This document shows positions 1-7,040 of a stretch of 64,000 nt of DNA, piece by piece; position 1 is the stretch's first letter; every line of letters starts with the position of its first letter. The stretch is from positions 248,001 through 312,000 of the forward strand of contig NZ_BNAQ01000004.1 in NCBI RefSeq assembly GCF_014653575.1, read 5' to 3'. Made by a program: the position numbers and the translations under genes. Origin of the DNA: Sphingomonas glacialis (GTDB taxonomy: Bacteria; Pseudomonadota; Alphaproteobacteria; Sphingomonadales; Sphingomonadaceae). The notes below the pieces were generated by a model. That model did no database searches. It saw only the letters and a list, made by a program, of their open reading frames with translations, and was not told the origin of the DNA.

Positions 1-52
1 CTCCGAGCGGTCCGATCACCTTGGCTGGGCGGATCTTCTGGTTTTCGATCAT
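1..52 (-). CDS. sciP: SciP/DUF1153-type cell-cycle transcriptional regulator, N-terminus only
   Basis: Only the first 17 codons are in the window. Read from ATG at 52 leftwards they give MIENQKIRPAKVIGPLG, the usual opening of the DUF1153 family in sphingomonads. In Caulobacter the family member SciP binds DNA and represses CtrA-activated genes. A GAGG-type ribosome binding site lies just upstream of the start on the minus strand. The assignment rests on this short N-terminus, so it is probable rather than certain; function is inferred from the family. Confidence 0.7.
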   Translation of the reverse strand, partial: MIENQKIRPAKVIGPLG

Positions 53-513
53 CGTTGAAACCTCGTGTGGGGCGGGGGACCCCGTCATCTCAGTAACGGC
101 TTGTAGCCGGCGGACTTGAACGCCGGCTAAAGCGGCTCGGTAAACAACATCTTCATTCTCGTGCCCCGCAGAGGGGGGTTGCGATCAGCCGTGCAACGGC
201 CAGGTTGAAGCAGCCGTGCGCGGGGGCAAACCAATCGGGCATGCTGTGCACGGGCGGAAGTTGCGCCTGCATCATCGCCGTCGGGCTTGCCGCCTGGCGC
301 GCCGCGACCCCGACCATCAGCACGGCCAGGTCGGGCGGGAGCGCCACGACGGTGGCGTCGGCTTCAAATCGGGTAAAGTTCAGGTCCACGCGGCACATCC
401 GATTGCGGTTCGAAGGGATGCTGTACGGGCAAGGTCCTAAAGGGCAGGTAAAGCTGCCGAAGATCTTTTCGATACTTTTGCATCGCGGCGGGCGAACGCC
501 TATCTGGCGGGGC
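53..513. other. intergenic region between sciP and mnmA
   Basis: About 460 bases lie between the divergent starts of sciP and mnmA. A 7-bp perfect inverted repeat (GCCGGCG/CGCCGGC, 106-127, 8-base loop) is visible without a T tract, so it is not a convincing terminator. Both strands are open over much of the region. The minus-strand frame at 153-398 could encode an 81-residue protein, but I see no motif or good ribosome binding site and do not call it. The same frame as mnmA is also open upstream to 205, but that extension is not MnmA-like. Confidence 0.5.
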
Positions 514-1620
514 ATGGATACTGGTGAATTTCAGCTGGGCGCCGATCTGGCGGGCAAGCGTATCGTCGTCGCGATGTCGGGCGGGGTCGACAGTTCGGTC
601 GTGGCAGCGCTCGCGGCGCGGACCGGGGCCGAGACGATCGGCATCACGCTCCAGCTCTACGATCACGGCGAAGCCGTCGGGCGCGCGGGTTCGTGCTGCG
701 CCGGGCGCGACATCCGCGATGCGCGGAGCGTGTGCGACCGACTCGGCATCGCGCATTATGTCTTCGACCACGAATCGCGCTTCCGCGACCAGGTGATCGA
801 CCGCTTCGCCGACGATTATCTCGCCGGACGCACGCCGATTCCGTGCATCCAGTGCAACATGGGGCCGAAATTCACCGACCTGCTCGCCGCCGCGCGCGAT
901 CTCGGCGCGGATTGCCTCGCGACCGGGCATTACGTTCGCCGAGTCGAAGGGGCGGGGGGTGCCGAGCTCCACCGCGCCGCGGATCCGGCGCGCGACCAGA
1001 GCTATTTCCTGTTCGCCACGACGCAGGCGCAGCTCGATTACCTGCGCTTCCCATTGGGGGCGATGCCCAAGCCGCGCGTGCGCGAACTGGCGGCCGAGCT
1101 TGGCCTCGGCGTCGCGGGCAAGCCCGACAGCCAGGACATCTGCTTCGTCCCCGACGGCGATTACGCTTCGCTCGTCAAGAAATTGCGCCCCGATGCCGAC
1201 ACCAGCGGCGAGATCGTCGATGAGACCGGCCGCGTGCTCGGCAAGCATCGCGGGCTGATCCACTTCACCGTCGGCCAGCGCCGCGGGCTCGAAATCGGCG
1301 GGACGCCTGAGCCGCTCTACGTCATCCGGCTCGATGCCGCAGCTAAGCGCGTCGTGGTGGGACCGAAGGCGGCGCTCGGGGTGGGCGCGGCGCGGCTGAG
1401 CGGGGTCAACTGGCTTGCGGGCGACTATCGCGGGCCGATGACCGCCAAGGTGCGCTCGCTCGCCAAGCCGGTCGCGGCGCATTTCGATGGCGATCGCGTG
1501 GCCTTCGACCTGCCCGAATATGGCGTCGCGCCGGGGCAGGCGACGGTGCTCTATGCCGGCGACCGGGTGCTGGGCGGCGGCTGGATCGAGGAAACCGAGA
1601 GCGCGCTGGTCGCGGCGTAA
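514..1620 (+). CDS. mnmA: tRNA-specific 2-thiouridylase MnmA
   Basis: MnmA adenylates and then thiolates U34 in the wobble position of tRNA-Lys, tRNA-Glu and tRNA-Gln in the cytoplasm. The 368-residue length fits the family. The ATP-binding PP-loop SGGVDSS is at residues 22-28, the first catalytic cysteine lies in the motif IPCIQCN near residue 112, and the second in [12 protein letters not shown] near residue 207. The frame is open further upstream to 205, but the family N-terminus begins close to the ATG at 514, which follows a GGCGGGG stretch. It stands alone, with no overlapping neighbour. Confidence 0.95.
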   Translation: MDTGEFQLGADLAGKRIVVAMSGGVDSSVVAALAARTGAETIGITLQLYDHGEAVGRAGSCCAGRDIRDARSVCDRLGIAHYVFDHESRFRDQVIDRFADDYLAGRTPIPCIQCNMGPKFTDLLAAARDLGADCLATGHYVRRVEGAGGAELHRAADPARDQSYFLFATTQAQLDYLRFPLGAMPKPRVRELAAELGLGVAGKPDSQDICFVPDGDYASLVKKLRPDADTSGEIVDETGRVLGKHRGLIHFTVGQRRGLEIGGTPEPLYVIRLDAAAKRVVVGPKAALGVGAARLSGVNWLAGDYRGPMTAKVRSLAKPVAAHFDGDRVAFDLPEYGVAPGQATVLYAGDRVLGGGWIEETESALVAA

Positions 1621-1731
1621 GCGCGCCTACGGGTGCGGGAGTAGCAGGGCGGCGGTTCGAGTCGTTGCGCCGCGTCCGGCTCCGGTTCGCTTTCAAGGCT
1701 GTAACAGCGTTCCCAAACGCCGCCGCGACGG

Positions 1732-2454
1732 TCAGATCGGATCGTCCCAAATGTCGGGTGCCAGCCCGAACAGGCGGGTCAACGCATCCCGACCGAGCGG
1801 AGTCACGATCACTGCGCGCGATCCGGCGATCGGGCGGAGCCATAGCGTGTCGATCGAATGTGCGAGCAAGGCTTTACCGACCGCCCCGGCAATGTGCGGC
1901 CGACGCTCGCTCCAGTCGAGGCACGGCCGGCAAAAGGCTCGACCGCCACGCCGGCCATCGGCCCGGGGGATTTCGATGCCGAGGCTTTGCAACAGCTCCG
2001 CGCCGCGCTCGGTGACTTCGCCGCCATCGGCGCCCAGCCTGATCTCGCCGCGCGTGATCATCCGATCGGCGATCCCGACCGCCACCCGCCCGGCCAGATG
2101 ATCGTAGCAGGTCCTCGCCCGCCGCAGCATCGCATCCCGCGGGCCGGTGCAGAGCGGGCGGCGTCGCGCGATCGTCCCGGTCGCGGCGACGGCCATCATC
2201 GATTCGATCATCTCTGCGATCGCAGGCGTCGCAACGCGGTGATACCGGTGGCGGCCCTGGCGCTCGACCGCGAGCAGCTCCCCCGCGACCAGCTTGGCGA
2301 GATGACTGCTCGCCGTCTGTGGGGTCACGCCTGCGACAGTGGCGAGCTCGGTCGCGGTGAGCGCCCGCCCATCCATCAGGGCGACCAGCATGCTGGCGCG
2401 CGCCGGATCGCCGACGAGCGCGCCGATGCCCGCAAAGGCGTTGGTCGTGAGCAT
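1732..2454 (-). CDS. ArsR-family winged-helix transcriptional regulator
   Basis: A 240-residue regulator. The first 90 residues form an ArsR-type winged helix: a helical N-terminus, then TATELATVAGVTPQTASSHL as recognition region and RHRYHRVA as wing. The C-terminal 150 residues are longer than in classical ArsR/SmtB proteins. That region contains a CRPCLDWSERRPHIAG segment that may bind a ligand or metal; this is inference. The ATG at 2454 was chosen because GAGAGGAGT precedes it; the open frame reaches further upstream without family features. It is divergent from the NIPSNAP and ABM genes at 2575, and inverted repeats in between suggest that it regulates both directions. Confidence 0.85.
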   Translation of the reverse strand: MLTTNAFAGIGALVGDPARASMLVALMDGRALTATELATVAGVTPQTASSHLAKLVAGELLAVERQGRHRYHRVATPAIAEMIESMMAVAATGTIARRRPLCTGPRDAMLRRARTCYDHLAGRVAVGIADRMITRGEIRLGADGGEVTERGAELLQSLGIEIPRADGRRGGRAFCRPCLDWSERRPHIAGAVGKALLAHSIDTLWLRPIAGSRAVIVTPLGRDALTRLFGLAPDIWDDPI

Positions 2455-2488
2455 GCGGCACTCCTCTCGAGATAGGCCGGGGTACCAT

Positions 2489-2525
2489 GTTCCCGACAGG
2501 AACGCTTCGATCGGGCTCGAAGCGT
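2489..2525. promoter_or_regulatory. candidate ArsR-type operator (two inverted repeats)
   Basis: In the 120-base divergent region there is a perfect 9-bp inverted repeat, ACGCTTCGA at 2502-2510 and TCGAAGCGT at 2517-2525, separated by 6 bases. A 5-bp repeat GTTCC/GGAAC overlaps it at 2489-2503. ArsR-family proteins bind short palindromes next to their own promoter, so this is the likely operator. No binding evidence is available. Confidence 0.5.
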
Positions 2526-2574
2526 CGAGGCCGTCCGGGCGGCTAGATCGCGGTGCCCGACAGGAGACACACCG

Positions 2575-2904
2575 ATGCTGACATGCTTCATACGCTATGA
2601 AATCGACCCGTACCGCGTCGACGCCTTCGACCATTACGCTCGGACCTGGGGCGAAGCCATCCCCCGCTGCGGTGCCGATCTGATCGGGTATTTCGCGCCG
2701 GCGGAAGGATCCGCCACCACCGCTTACGGTGTCTATTCGGTTGCCGATCTGGCGGCGTACGAGGCGTATCGTGCGCGCTTGCGAGACGATCCGCTGGGTC
2801 GGGAGAATTACGCGTTCGCCAAGCGCGAGCGGTTCATCACGCGCGAGGACCGCATCTTCTTGCGTCTGGCCTCCACGCCCCATGCCCCTTTGGTGATGGG
2901 ATGA
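2575..2904 (+). CDS. NIPSNAP-family protein
   Basis: A 109-residue protein with the ferredoxin-like alpha/beta layout of the NIPSNAP family: it opens MLTCFIRYEIDPYRVDAFDHY and contains the conserved stretch from GADLIGYFAPAEGS to the AYEAYRARL helix. The biochemical role of the family is unsettled; relatives sit beside monooxygenases. The ATG follows AGGAGACACACCG. Its stop overlaps the start of the next gene in an ATGA junction, so the two are co-translated. The regulator at 1732-2454 is divergent and probably controls the pair. Confidence 0.85.
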   Translation: MLTCFIRYEIDPYRVDAFDHYARTWGEAIPRCGADLIGYFAPAEGSATTAYGVYSVADLAAYEAYRARLRDDPLGRENYAFAKRERFITREDRIFLRLASTPHAPLVMG

Positions 2905-3254
2905 TGGCGGTCATTTTCGAGGTCTTCCCAGCAGAAGGCCGCAAGGCGCACTATCTCGATCTCGCTGCGGCGCTGGCACGGGAGCTCAAGGCGATCGACG
3001 GCTTCATCTCGGTCGAGCGGTTCCAGAGTCTGGGCGATCCGGAAAAGATGCTGTCGCTTTCGTTCTTTCGGGACGAGCAGGCCGTCGCGCAATGGCGCAA
3101 CACCGCGGCGCACCGCGCCACCCAAGCGCGCGGGCGAGCCGAGGTGTTCGCCGACTATCGGCTGCGTGTTGCCGAAGTGGCGCGCGATTACGGCATGTTC
3201 GAGCGTGACGAGGCACCATCGGACAGCCGGCGCGTGCATAAGGCGGAACGATAG
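2901..3254 (+). CDS. antibiotic biosynthesis monooxygenase (ABM) domain protein
   Basis: A 117-residue dimeric alpha/beta-barrel type protein. It shows the ABM pattern: MAVIFEVFPAEGRK strand, a helix, GFISVERFQSL, then LSLSFFRDEQAVAQWRN with the conserved W, and a following H. Such proteins act as small cofactor-free oxygenases or heme/quinone-handling enzymes; the substrate here is unknown. It overlaps the preceding NIPSNAP gene by four bases and is the last gene of that short operon. Confidence 0.85.
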   Translation: MMAVIFEVFPAEGRKAHYLDLAAALARELKAIDGFISVERFQSLGDPEKMLSLSFFRDEQAVAQWRNTAAHRATQARGRAEVFADYRLRVAEVARDYGMFERDEAPSDSRRVHKAER

Positions 3255-3264
3255 CGCGGGGAGC

Positions 3265-3477
3265 TCACGCGCGGTCGGCGTAGCGGTCCGCGAGTTCGGC
3301 GTGTGCGACTGGCACCCTTGAAGCCATGGCTTTCGCGCTCGCAGCGCGTTCTCCAAGCTCGCGCTTGAGCGAACAGTCGATGTCGTACAACGGGATCAGG
3401 GCAGGCACTCGGCTCGGCAAACGGGGGCATAAGCGGCTCCCTGTCACCATCGCGCTCGCGGCAGGATCGGTGATCAT
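3265..3477 (-). CDS. small hypothetical helical protein
   Basis: Up to 70 residues, with ATG at 3477; a shorter start at 3450 is possible. The C-terminal half (SLKRELGERAASAKAMASRV, then AHAELADRYADRA) is an amphipathic helix of the kind seen in many very short sphingomonad proteins of unknown function. It is convergent with the ABM gene. There is no recognised domain, and it could be a spurious frame. Confidence 0.4.
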   Translation of the reverse strand: MITDPAASAMVTGSRLCPRLPSRVPALIPLYDIDCSLKRELGERAASAKAMASRVPVAHAELADRYADRA

Positions 3478-3503
3478 GCCCCGCTAGAGCACGGATCGCC
3501 GCG

Positions 3504-4337
3504 TCAACCGAGGAAGAACGTCCCCTCCATCACGGTCACGCACGATCCCCCGAGCACGACCCGCTCGCCCTCGAGCCGACACGTCAGATGCCCACCCCGC
3601 GCGCTCGCCTGGTAGGCGGTGAAGCGGTCGCGGCCGAGGCGGGCCGTCCAATAGGGGGTCATCACCGCATGCGCCGAGCCCGTCACCGGATCCTCGTCGA
3701 TCCCCGCGCCCGGCGCGAAGACGCGGCTGATCACGTCGGTGTCGTCGCCGGGCGCGGTGACGATCGTCAGCACGTCGACCTCGGCATCCGCACCCGCCTG
3801 CGGGTCATCGCCCGAAGGACGGCCGAGCCGCCGGAAATCGGGATCGAGCGCGCGGATCTGGTCGGCATGCTCGAGCACGATCAGCGCGTAGCGATGCGGA
3901 TGCCACAGCGTCTCGACCGCCGAGTCGAGTCCGAGCGCTGCAACGATATGCGGCAGCGGCTTGGGAGACGGGGCCCAGGCGGGCAGCGCGAGTTCGTAAC
4001 TGTCGCCGGCGCGCGTCACGGTCAGGATGCCGGCCTTGCGCGTACGGAAGGTCACTGCGTCGCGCTCGGGATCGCTCGACAGCACGAAATGGCCGCTGGC
4101 GAGCGTGGCGTGGCCGCACAGCACGACCTCGTTGGTCGGCGTGAACCAGCGCAGTTCGAAATCGGCCTCGCCGCTCGCATCGGGCAGGATGAAGGCGGTT
4201 TCGCTGAGATTGTTCTCGGCGGCGATCGCCTGCAGCACCGCGTCGTCGAGCCACGCGGCGAGCGGCATCACCGCCGCTGGATTGCCCGTGAAGGCTTCGC
4301 TCGCGAAGGCGTCGATTTGAACGATCGGCAGTCTCAT
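3504..4337 (-). CDS. PhzF-family epimerase/isomerase
   Basis: A 277-residue PhzF-fold protein of diaminopimelate epimerase type. The N-terminus has FTGNPAAV at 16-23, the family catalytic glutamate E46 in LSETAFIL, CGHATLASGHF near 75, and the C-terminal half-repeat with the GIDEDPVTGSAH signature near 220. PhzF proteins isomerise small acidic metabolites; outside phenazine clusters the substrate is generally unknown, and there is no phenazine cluster here. Its ATG overlaps the stop of the CDF gene (ATGA), making it the third gene of a pdxH-CDF-phzF operon. Confidence 0.9.
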   Translation of the reverse strand: MRLPIVQIDAFASEAFTGNPAAVMPLAAWLDDAVLQAIAAENNLSETAFILPDASGEADFELRWFTPTNEVVLCGHATLASGHFVLSSDPERDAVTFRTRKAGILTVTRAGDSYELALPAWAPSPKPLPHIVAALGLDSAVETLWHPHRYALIVLEHADQIRALDPDFRRLGRPSGDDPQAGADAEVDVLTIVTAPGDDTDVISRVFAPGAGIDEDPVTGSAHAVMTPYWTARLGRDRFTAYQASARGGHLTCRLEGERVVLGGSCVTVMEGTFFLG

Positions 4338-5278
4338 GCGCGTTTCCCGAACCAGTGAGGGGTGACGTCGGCTTCGACCAAGGGATTGTCGGTGTCGACA
4401 TGGCCCTCGGGGTCGAGATGGATCAGCAGTTCGACCTTGGGGAACGCCTTGCGCAACGCGCGCTCGACGCCTTCGACCACGACATGCGCATCCGCCACGG
4501 TGATGTCGCGCGCGACCTCCATGTGGAACTGCGCGAAATCGTGCGCGCCCGAATGGCGCGTGCGGAAATCGTGGATGCCCTTGATGCCCGGCTGGCGCGC
4601 GGCGACCTCGATGAAGTCGCGGCGCATGTCCTCGGGCCATTCCTTGTCCATCAACTGGTCGATCGCGCTCGACGAGGCGCGGAACGCCCCGAACGCAAGC
4701 CACAGCGCGATGATGATGCCGAAGATCGGATCGGCCTGATGCCAGCCGAGATATTGGTCGAGCACCAGCGCGACGATCACCGAACCGTTGAGCAGCACGT
4801 CGGACTGGTAGTGGACATTGTCGGCGACGATCGCGACCGAGCCGGTGCGGCGGATCACGCTGCGCTGATACGCGAGCAGCACCACCGTCGCGACGATCGC
4901 GATCACCGACACGCCGATACCGAACTCCGCGCCCTGCGTCGCCTCGTTGCTGCCGAGCGCCAGCACCGCGCGCCACGCGATGCCCGCGGCCGAGGCGGTG
5001 ATCAGCATGACCTGGAACAGCGCGGCGAGCGCCTCGGCCTTGCCGTGGCCGAAGCGGTGGTCGTGATCGGCCGGCTGCGCGGCGAGGCGCACCCCGTAGA
5101 GCGTGACCAGGCTGGCGAGCAGGTCGAGCCCCGAATCGGCGAGGCTGCCGAGCATCGCGACCGAACCCGTCGACCAGGCGGCATAGGTTTTCAGCGCGAT
5201 CAGCCCGCACGCCATCGCCACGCTCGCGAGCGCGGCACGGACGGTATGCGGGATGGCGCGGCGCTGGTCCTCGGTCAC
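4334..5278 (-). CDS. cation diffusion facilitator (CDF) metal efflux transporter
   Basis: A 314-residue inner-membrane metal/proton antiporter exporting divalent cations such as Zn, Fe or Mn. About six hydrophobic segments are visible. The metal site residues are present: the D-x3-D pair in LADSGLDLL of TM2 and the H-x3-D pair in NVHYQSD of TM5. A histidine-rich loop HDHRFGHGK and a C-terminal cytoplasmic domain (LLIHLDPEGH) are also typical. The GTG start at 5278 overlaps the pdxH stop by four bases and gives the expected N-terminus. Metal specificity cannot be read from the sequence. Confidence 0.93.
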   Translation of the reverse strand: MTEDQRRAIPHTVRAALASVAMACGLIALKTYAAWSTGSVAMLGSLADSGLDLLASLVTLYGVRLAAQPADHDHRFGHGKAEALAALFQVMLITASAAGIAWRAVLALGSNEATQGAEFGIGVSVIAIVATVVLLAYQRSVIRRTGSVAIVADNVHYQSDVLLNGSVIVALVLDQYLGWHQADPIFGIIIALWLAFGAFRASSSAIDQLMDKEWPEDMRRDFIEVAARQPGIKGIHDFRTRHSGAHDFAQFHMEVARDITVADAHVVVEGVERALRKAFPKVELLIHLDPEGHVDTDNPLVEADVTPHWFGKRA

Positions 5279-5853
5279 GGGTAGAGCAATCCTTCGGTCC
5301 AGCCGTCCGCGGTGCGGGTGAAGACGCGGCGCTCGTGCAGCCGGTGCGCGCGGTCCTGCCAGAATTCGATCACGGCGGGGGTGACGCGATAGCCGCCCCA
5401 GAAGGGCGGGCGCGGCACGTCCTGGCCGTCGAACTTCGCCTGCATCTCGGCGAAACGCGCCTCGAAGGTCGCGCGATCGTCGAGCGGGCGCGACTGGTCC
5501 GAAGCCCAGGCGCCGAGCTGCGAATCGCGACCGCGGCTGGCGAAATAGGCGTCCGATTCGGCATCGGTCGCGCGGGCCACGCTGCCCTCGATGCGGATCT
5601 GGCGGCGCTGCGATTTCCAGTGGAACAGCAACGCGACATGGGCATTGGCGTCGAGCTCGCCCGCCTTGCGGCTGCCGCGGTTGGTGTAGAACACGAAGCC
5701 GTCGGGGCCGTGGCCCTTGAGCAGCACCATCCGCGACGACGGGCGACCGTCTGCATCGGCGGTGGCGAGCGCCATCGCGTTGGAATCGTTGATCTCGCTT
5801 ACGCGCGCCTCGGCGTACCACGTGTCGAACAGCTGGAAGGGGTCATCGGCCAT
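5275..5853 (-). CDS. pdxH: pyridoxamine/pyridoxine 5'-phosphate oxidase PdxH
   Basis: The enzyme oxidises pyridoxamine or pyridoxine 5'-phosphate to pyridoxal 5'-phosphate using FMN and O2, the last step of vitamin B6 synthesis and salvage. At 192 residues it is slightly short but complete, with the FMN-binding RMVLLKGHGPDGFVFYTN segment near 40-60, the WKSQRRQIRIEG region, and the C-terminal WGGYRVTPAVIEFWQ to RLHERR stretch that lines the PLP site. It is the first gene of the three-gene minus-strand operon. Confidence 0.95.
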   Translation of the reverse strand: MADDPFQLFDTWYAEARVSEINDSNAMALATADADGRPSSRMVLLKGHGPDGFVFYTNRGSRKAGELDANAHVALLFHWKSQRRQIRIEGSVARATDAESDAYFASRGRDSQLGAWASDQSRPLDDRATFEARFAEMQAKFDGQDVPRPPFWGGYRVTPAVIEFWQDRAHRLHERRVFTRTADGWTEGLLYP

Positions 5854-5960
5854 GGCACGCCTTTACGATTCCGCAGGCGTGCTGTCGAGAAACGGAACGA
5901 CTCCCGCGTTGAAGGATTGTTGCGCTATCGAATCGGCTTCGAAACGAAGGATTTCACCGC

Positions 5961-6860
5961 ATGGCCGCACGCGCATATTGGCAGGGGCAGATCCGGCTCG
6001 CCTTGGTCTCGATCCCGGTCGAGATCTACTCGGCGACCAAATCGGGTGCGGCGGTGAGCTTCAAGCAGATCCACGAACCGACCGGCAAGCCGATCCATTA
6101 CGAAAAGGTCGTCACCGGCGTCGGCCCGGTCGATGTCGACGAGATCATGAAGGGCTTCGAGTTCGAGAAGGGCGAATATGTCCTGCTCGAACAGGACGAG
6201 ATCGATGCGGTGAAGCTCGAATCGAAGAAGACGCTCGAATTGACGCAGTTCGTCGATGCGAGCGAGATCGACGTGCTCTATTACGAGAAGCCCTATTTCG
6301 TCGTTCCGGCGGATGATCTCGCTGAAGAGGCGTTCATCGTGCTGCGCGAGGCGCTGCGGCGGACCAAGAAGGTCGGGCTCGGGCAGCTCGCGATGCGCGG
6401 GCGCGAATATGTCGTGAGCCTCAAGCCGTGCGGGCGCGGGATGGTGCTCGAGACGCTGCGCTATGCCGACGAGGTCAACACGGCCCAGGGCTATTTCCGC
6501 GACATTGCCGATACGACGCCCGACGCCGACCTGTTGGATCTCGCCGAAGCGTTGATCGAGAAGAAGTCGGGCGCGTTCCACCCGCAGGATTTCCACGATC
6601 GCTATGTCGATGCGCTGAAGGATCTGGTCGAGCGCAAGCGCAAGGCCAAGGGCGGCAAGATCATCGAGGATAAGGACGACGGCAAGCCGGTAAAGGGGTC
6701 GAACGTGGTCGATCTGATGGCCGCGCTGCGCAAGTCGATGGGAAGCGCGGCGCCGGCCAAGACGGCGGAAAAGCCCGCGGCGGCGAAGAAGGCGCCGGCC
6801 AAGAAGGCGCCCGCGAAAAGCACGCCGGCCAAGAGCGCGGCGGCGAAGAAGCGTGCTTGA
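5961..6860 (+). CDS. ku: bacterial Ku, DNA end-binding protein of non-homologous end joining
   Basis: A 299-residue Ku homodimer subunit. It threads onto double-strand DNA ends and recruits LigD. The N-terminus (ARAYWQGQIRLALVSIPVEIYSA) and the core with IHEPTGKPIHYEK are typical. The last 45 residues are a Lys/Ala/Pro tail of repeated KKAPA-type units, which in Ku proteins increases DNA binding. It sits immediately upstream of ligD on the same strand, separated by a repeat-filled spacer, so the two form an NHEJ module. Confidence 0.95.
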   Translation: MAARAYWQGQIRLALVSIPVEIYSATKSGAAVSFKQIHEPTGKPIHYEKVVTGVGPVDVDEIMKGFEFEKGEYVLLEQDEIDAVKLESKKTLELTQFVDASEIDVLYYEKPYFVVPADDLAEEAFIVLREALRRTKKVGLGQLAMRGREYVVSLKPCGRGMVLETLRYADEVNTAQGYFRDIADTTPDADLLDLAEALIEKKSGAFHPQDFHDRYVDALKDLVERKRKAKGGKIIEDKDDGKPVKGSNVVDLMAALRKSMGSAAPAKTAEKPAAAKKAPAKKAPAKSTPAKSAAAKKRA

Positions 6861-6869
6861 GCTTCTTCT

Positions 6870-7040
6870 TCCCCCCTCCCGCTGGCGGGAGGGGGCGGGG
6901 GTGGGCGCGCGCTTTCAGCGTGAGCACCGTTCGATCGCGCGCGCCCACCCCCAGCCCAGTTCGGGGTCGGATGTGCCCCCGGCACATCCTCGACAGCGCG
7001 GGGCGCCGTCGACCTCGAACTCGCAAGCGGGAGGGGAGGG
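6870..7040. repeat. palindromic dispersed repeat of the CCCTCCC...GGGAGGG type between ku and ligD
   Basis: The block contains a hairpin CCCTCCCGC/GCGGGAGGG at 6871-6893. It also has long complementary arms ending GGGGGTGGGCGCGCGC (to 6911) and starting GCGCGCGCCCACCCCC (from 6937). A nested hairpin GGATGTGCC/GGCACATCC lies near 6969-6989, and a further GCGGGAGGGG stretch ends at the ligD start. It shares its core with the repeat at 12134-12238. The last arm supplies the GGAGG just before the ligD ATG. Confidence 0.8.

Noticed and set aside
205..513. N-terminal extension of mnmA to 205
   Set aside because: The extra 103 residues do not look like protein of the MnmA family, whose N-terminus fits the ATG at 514.
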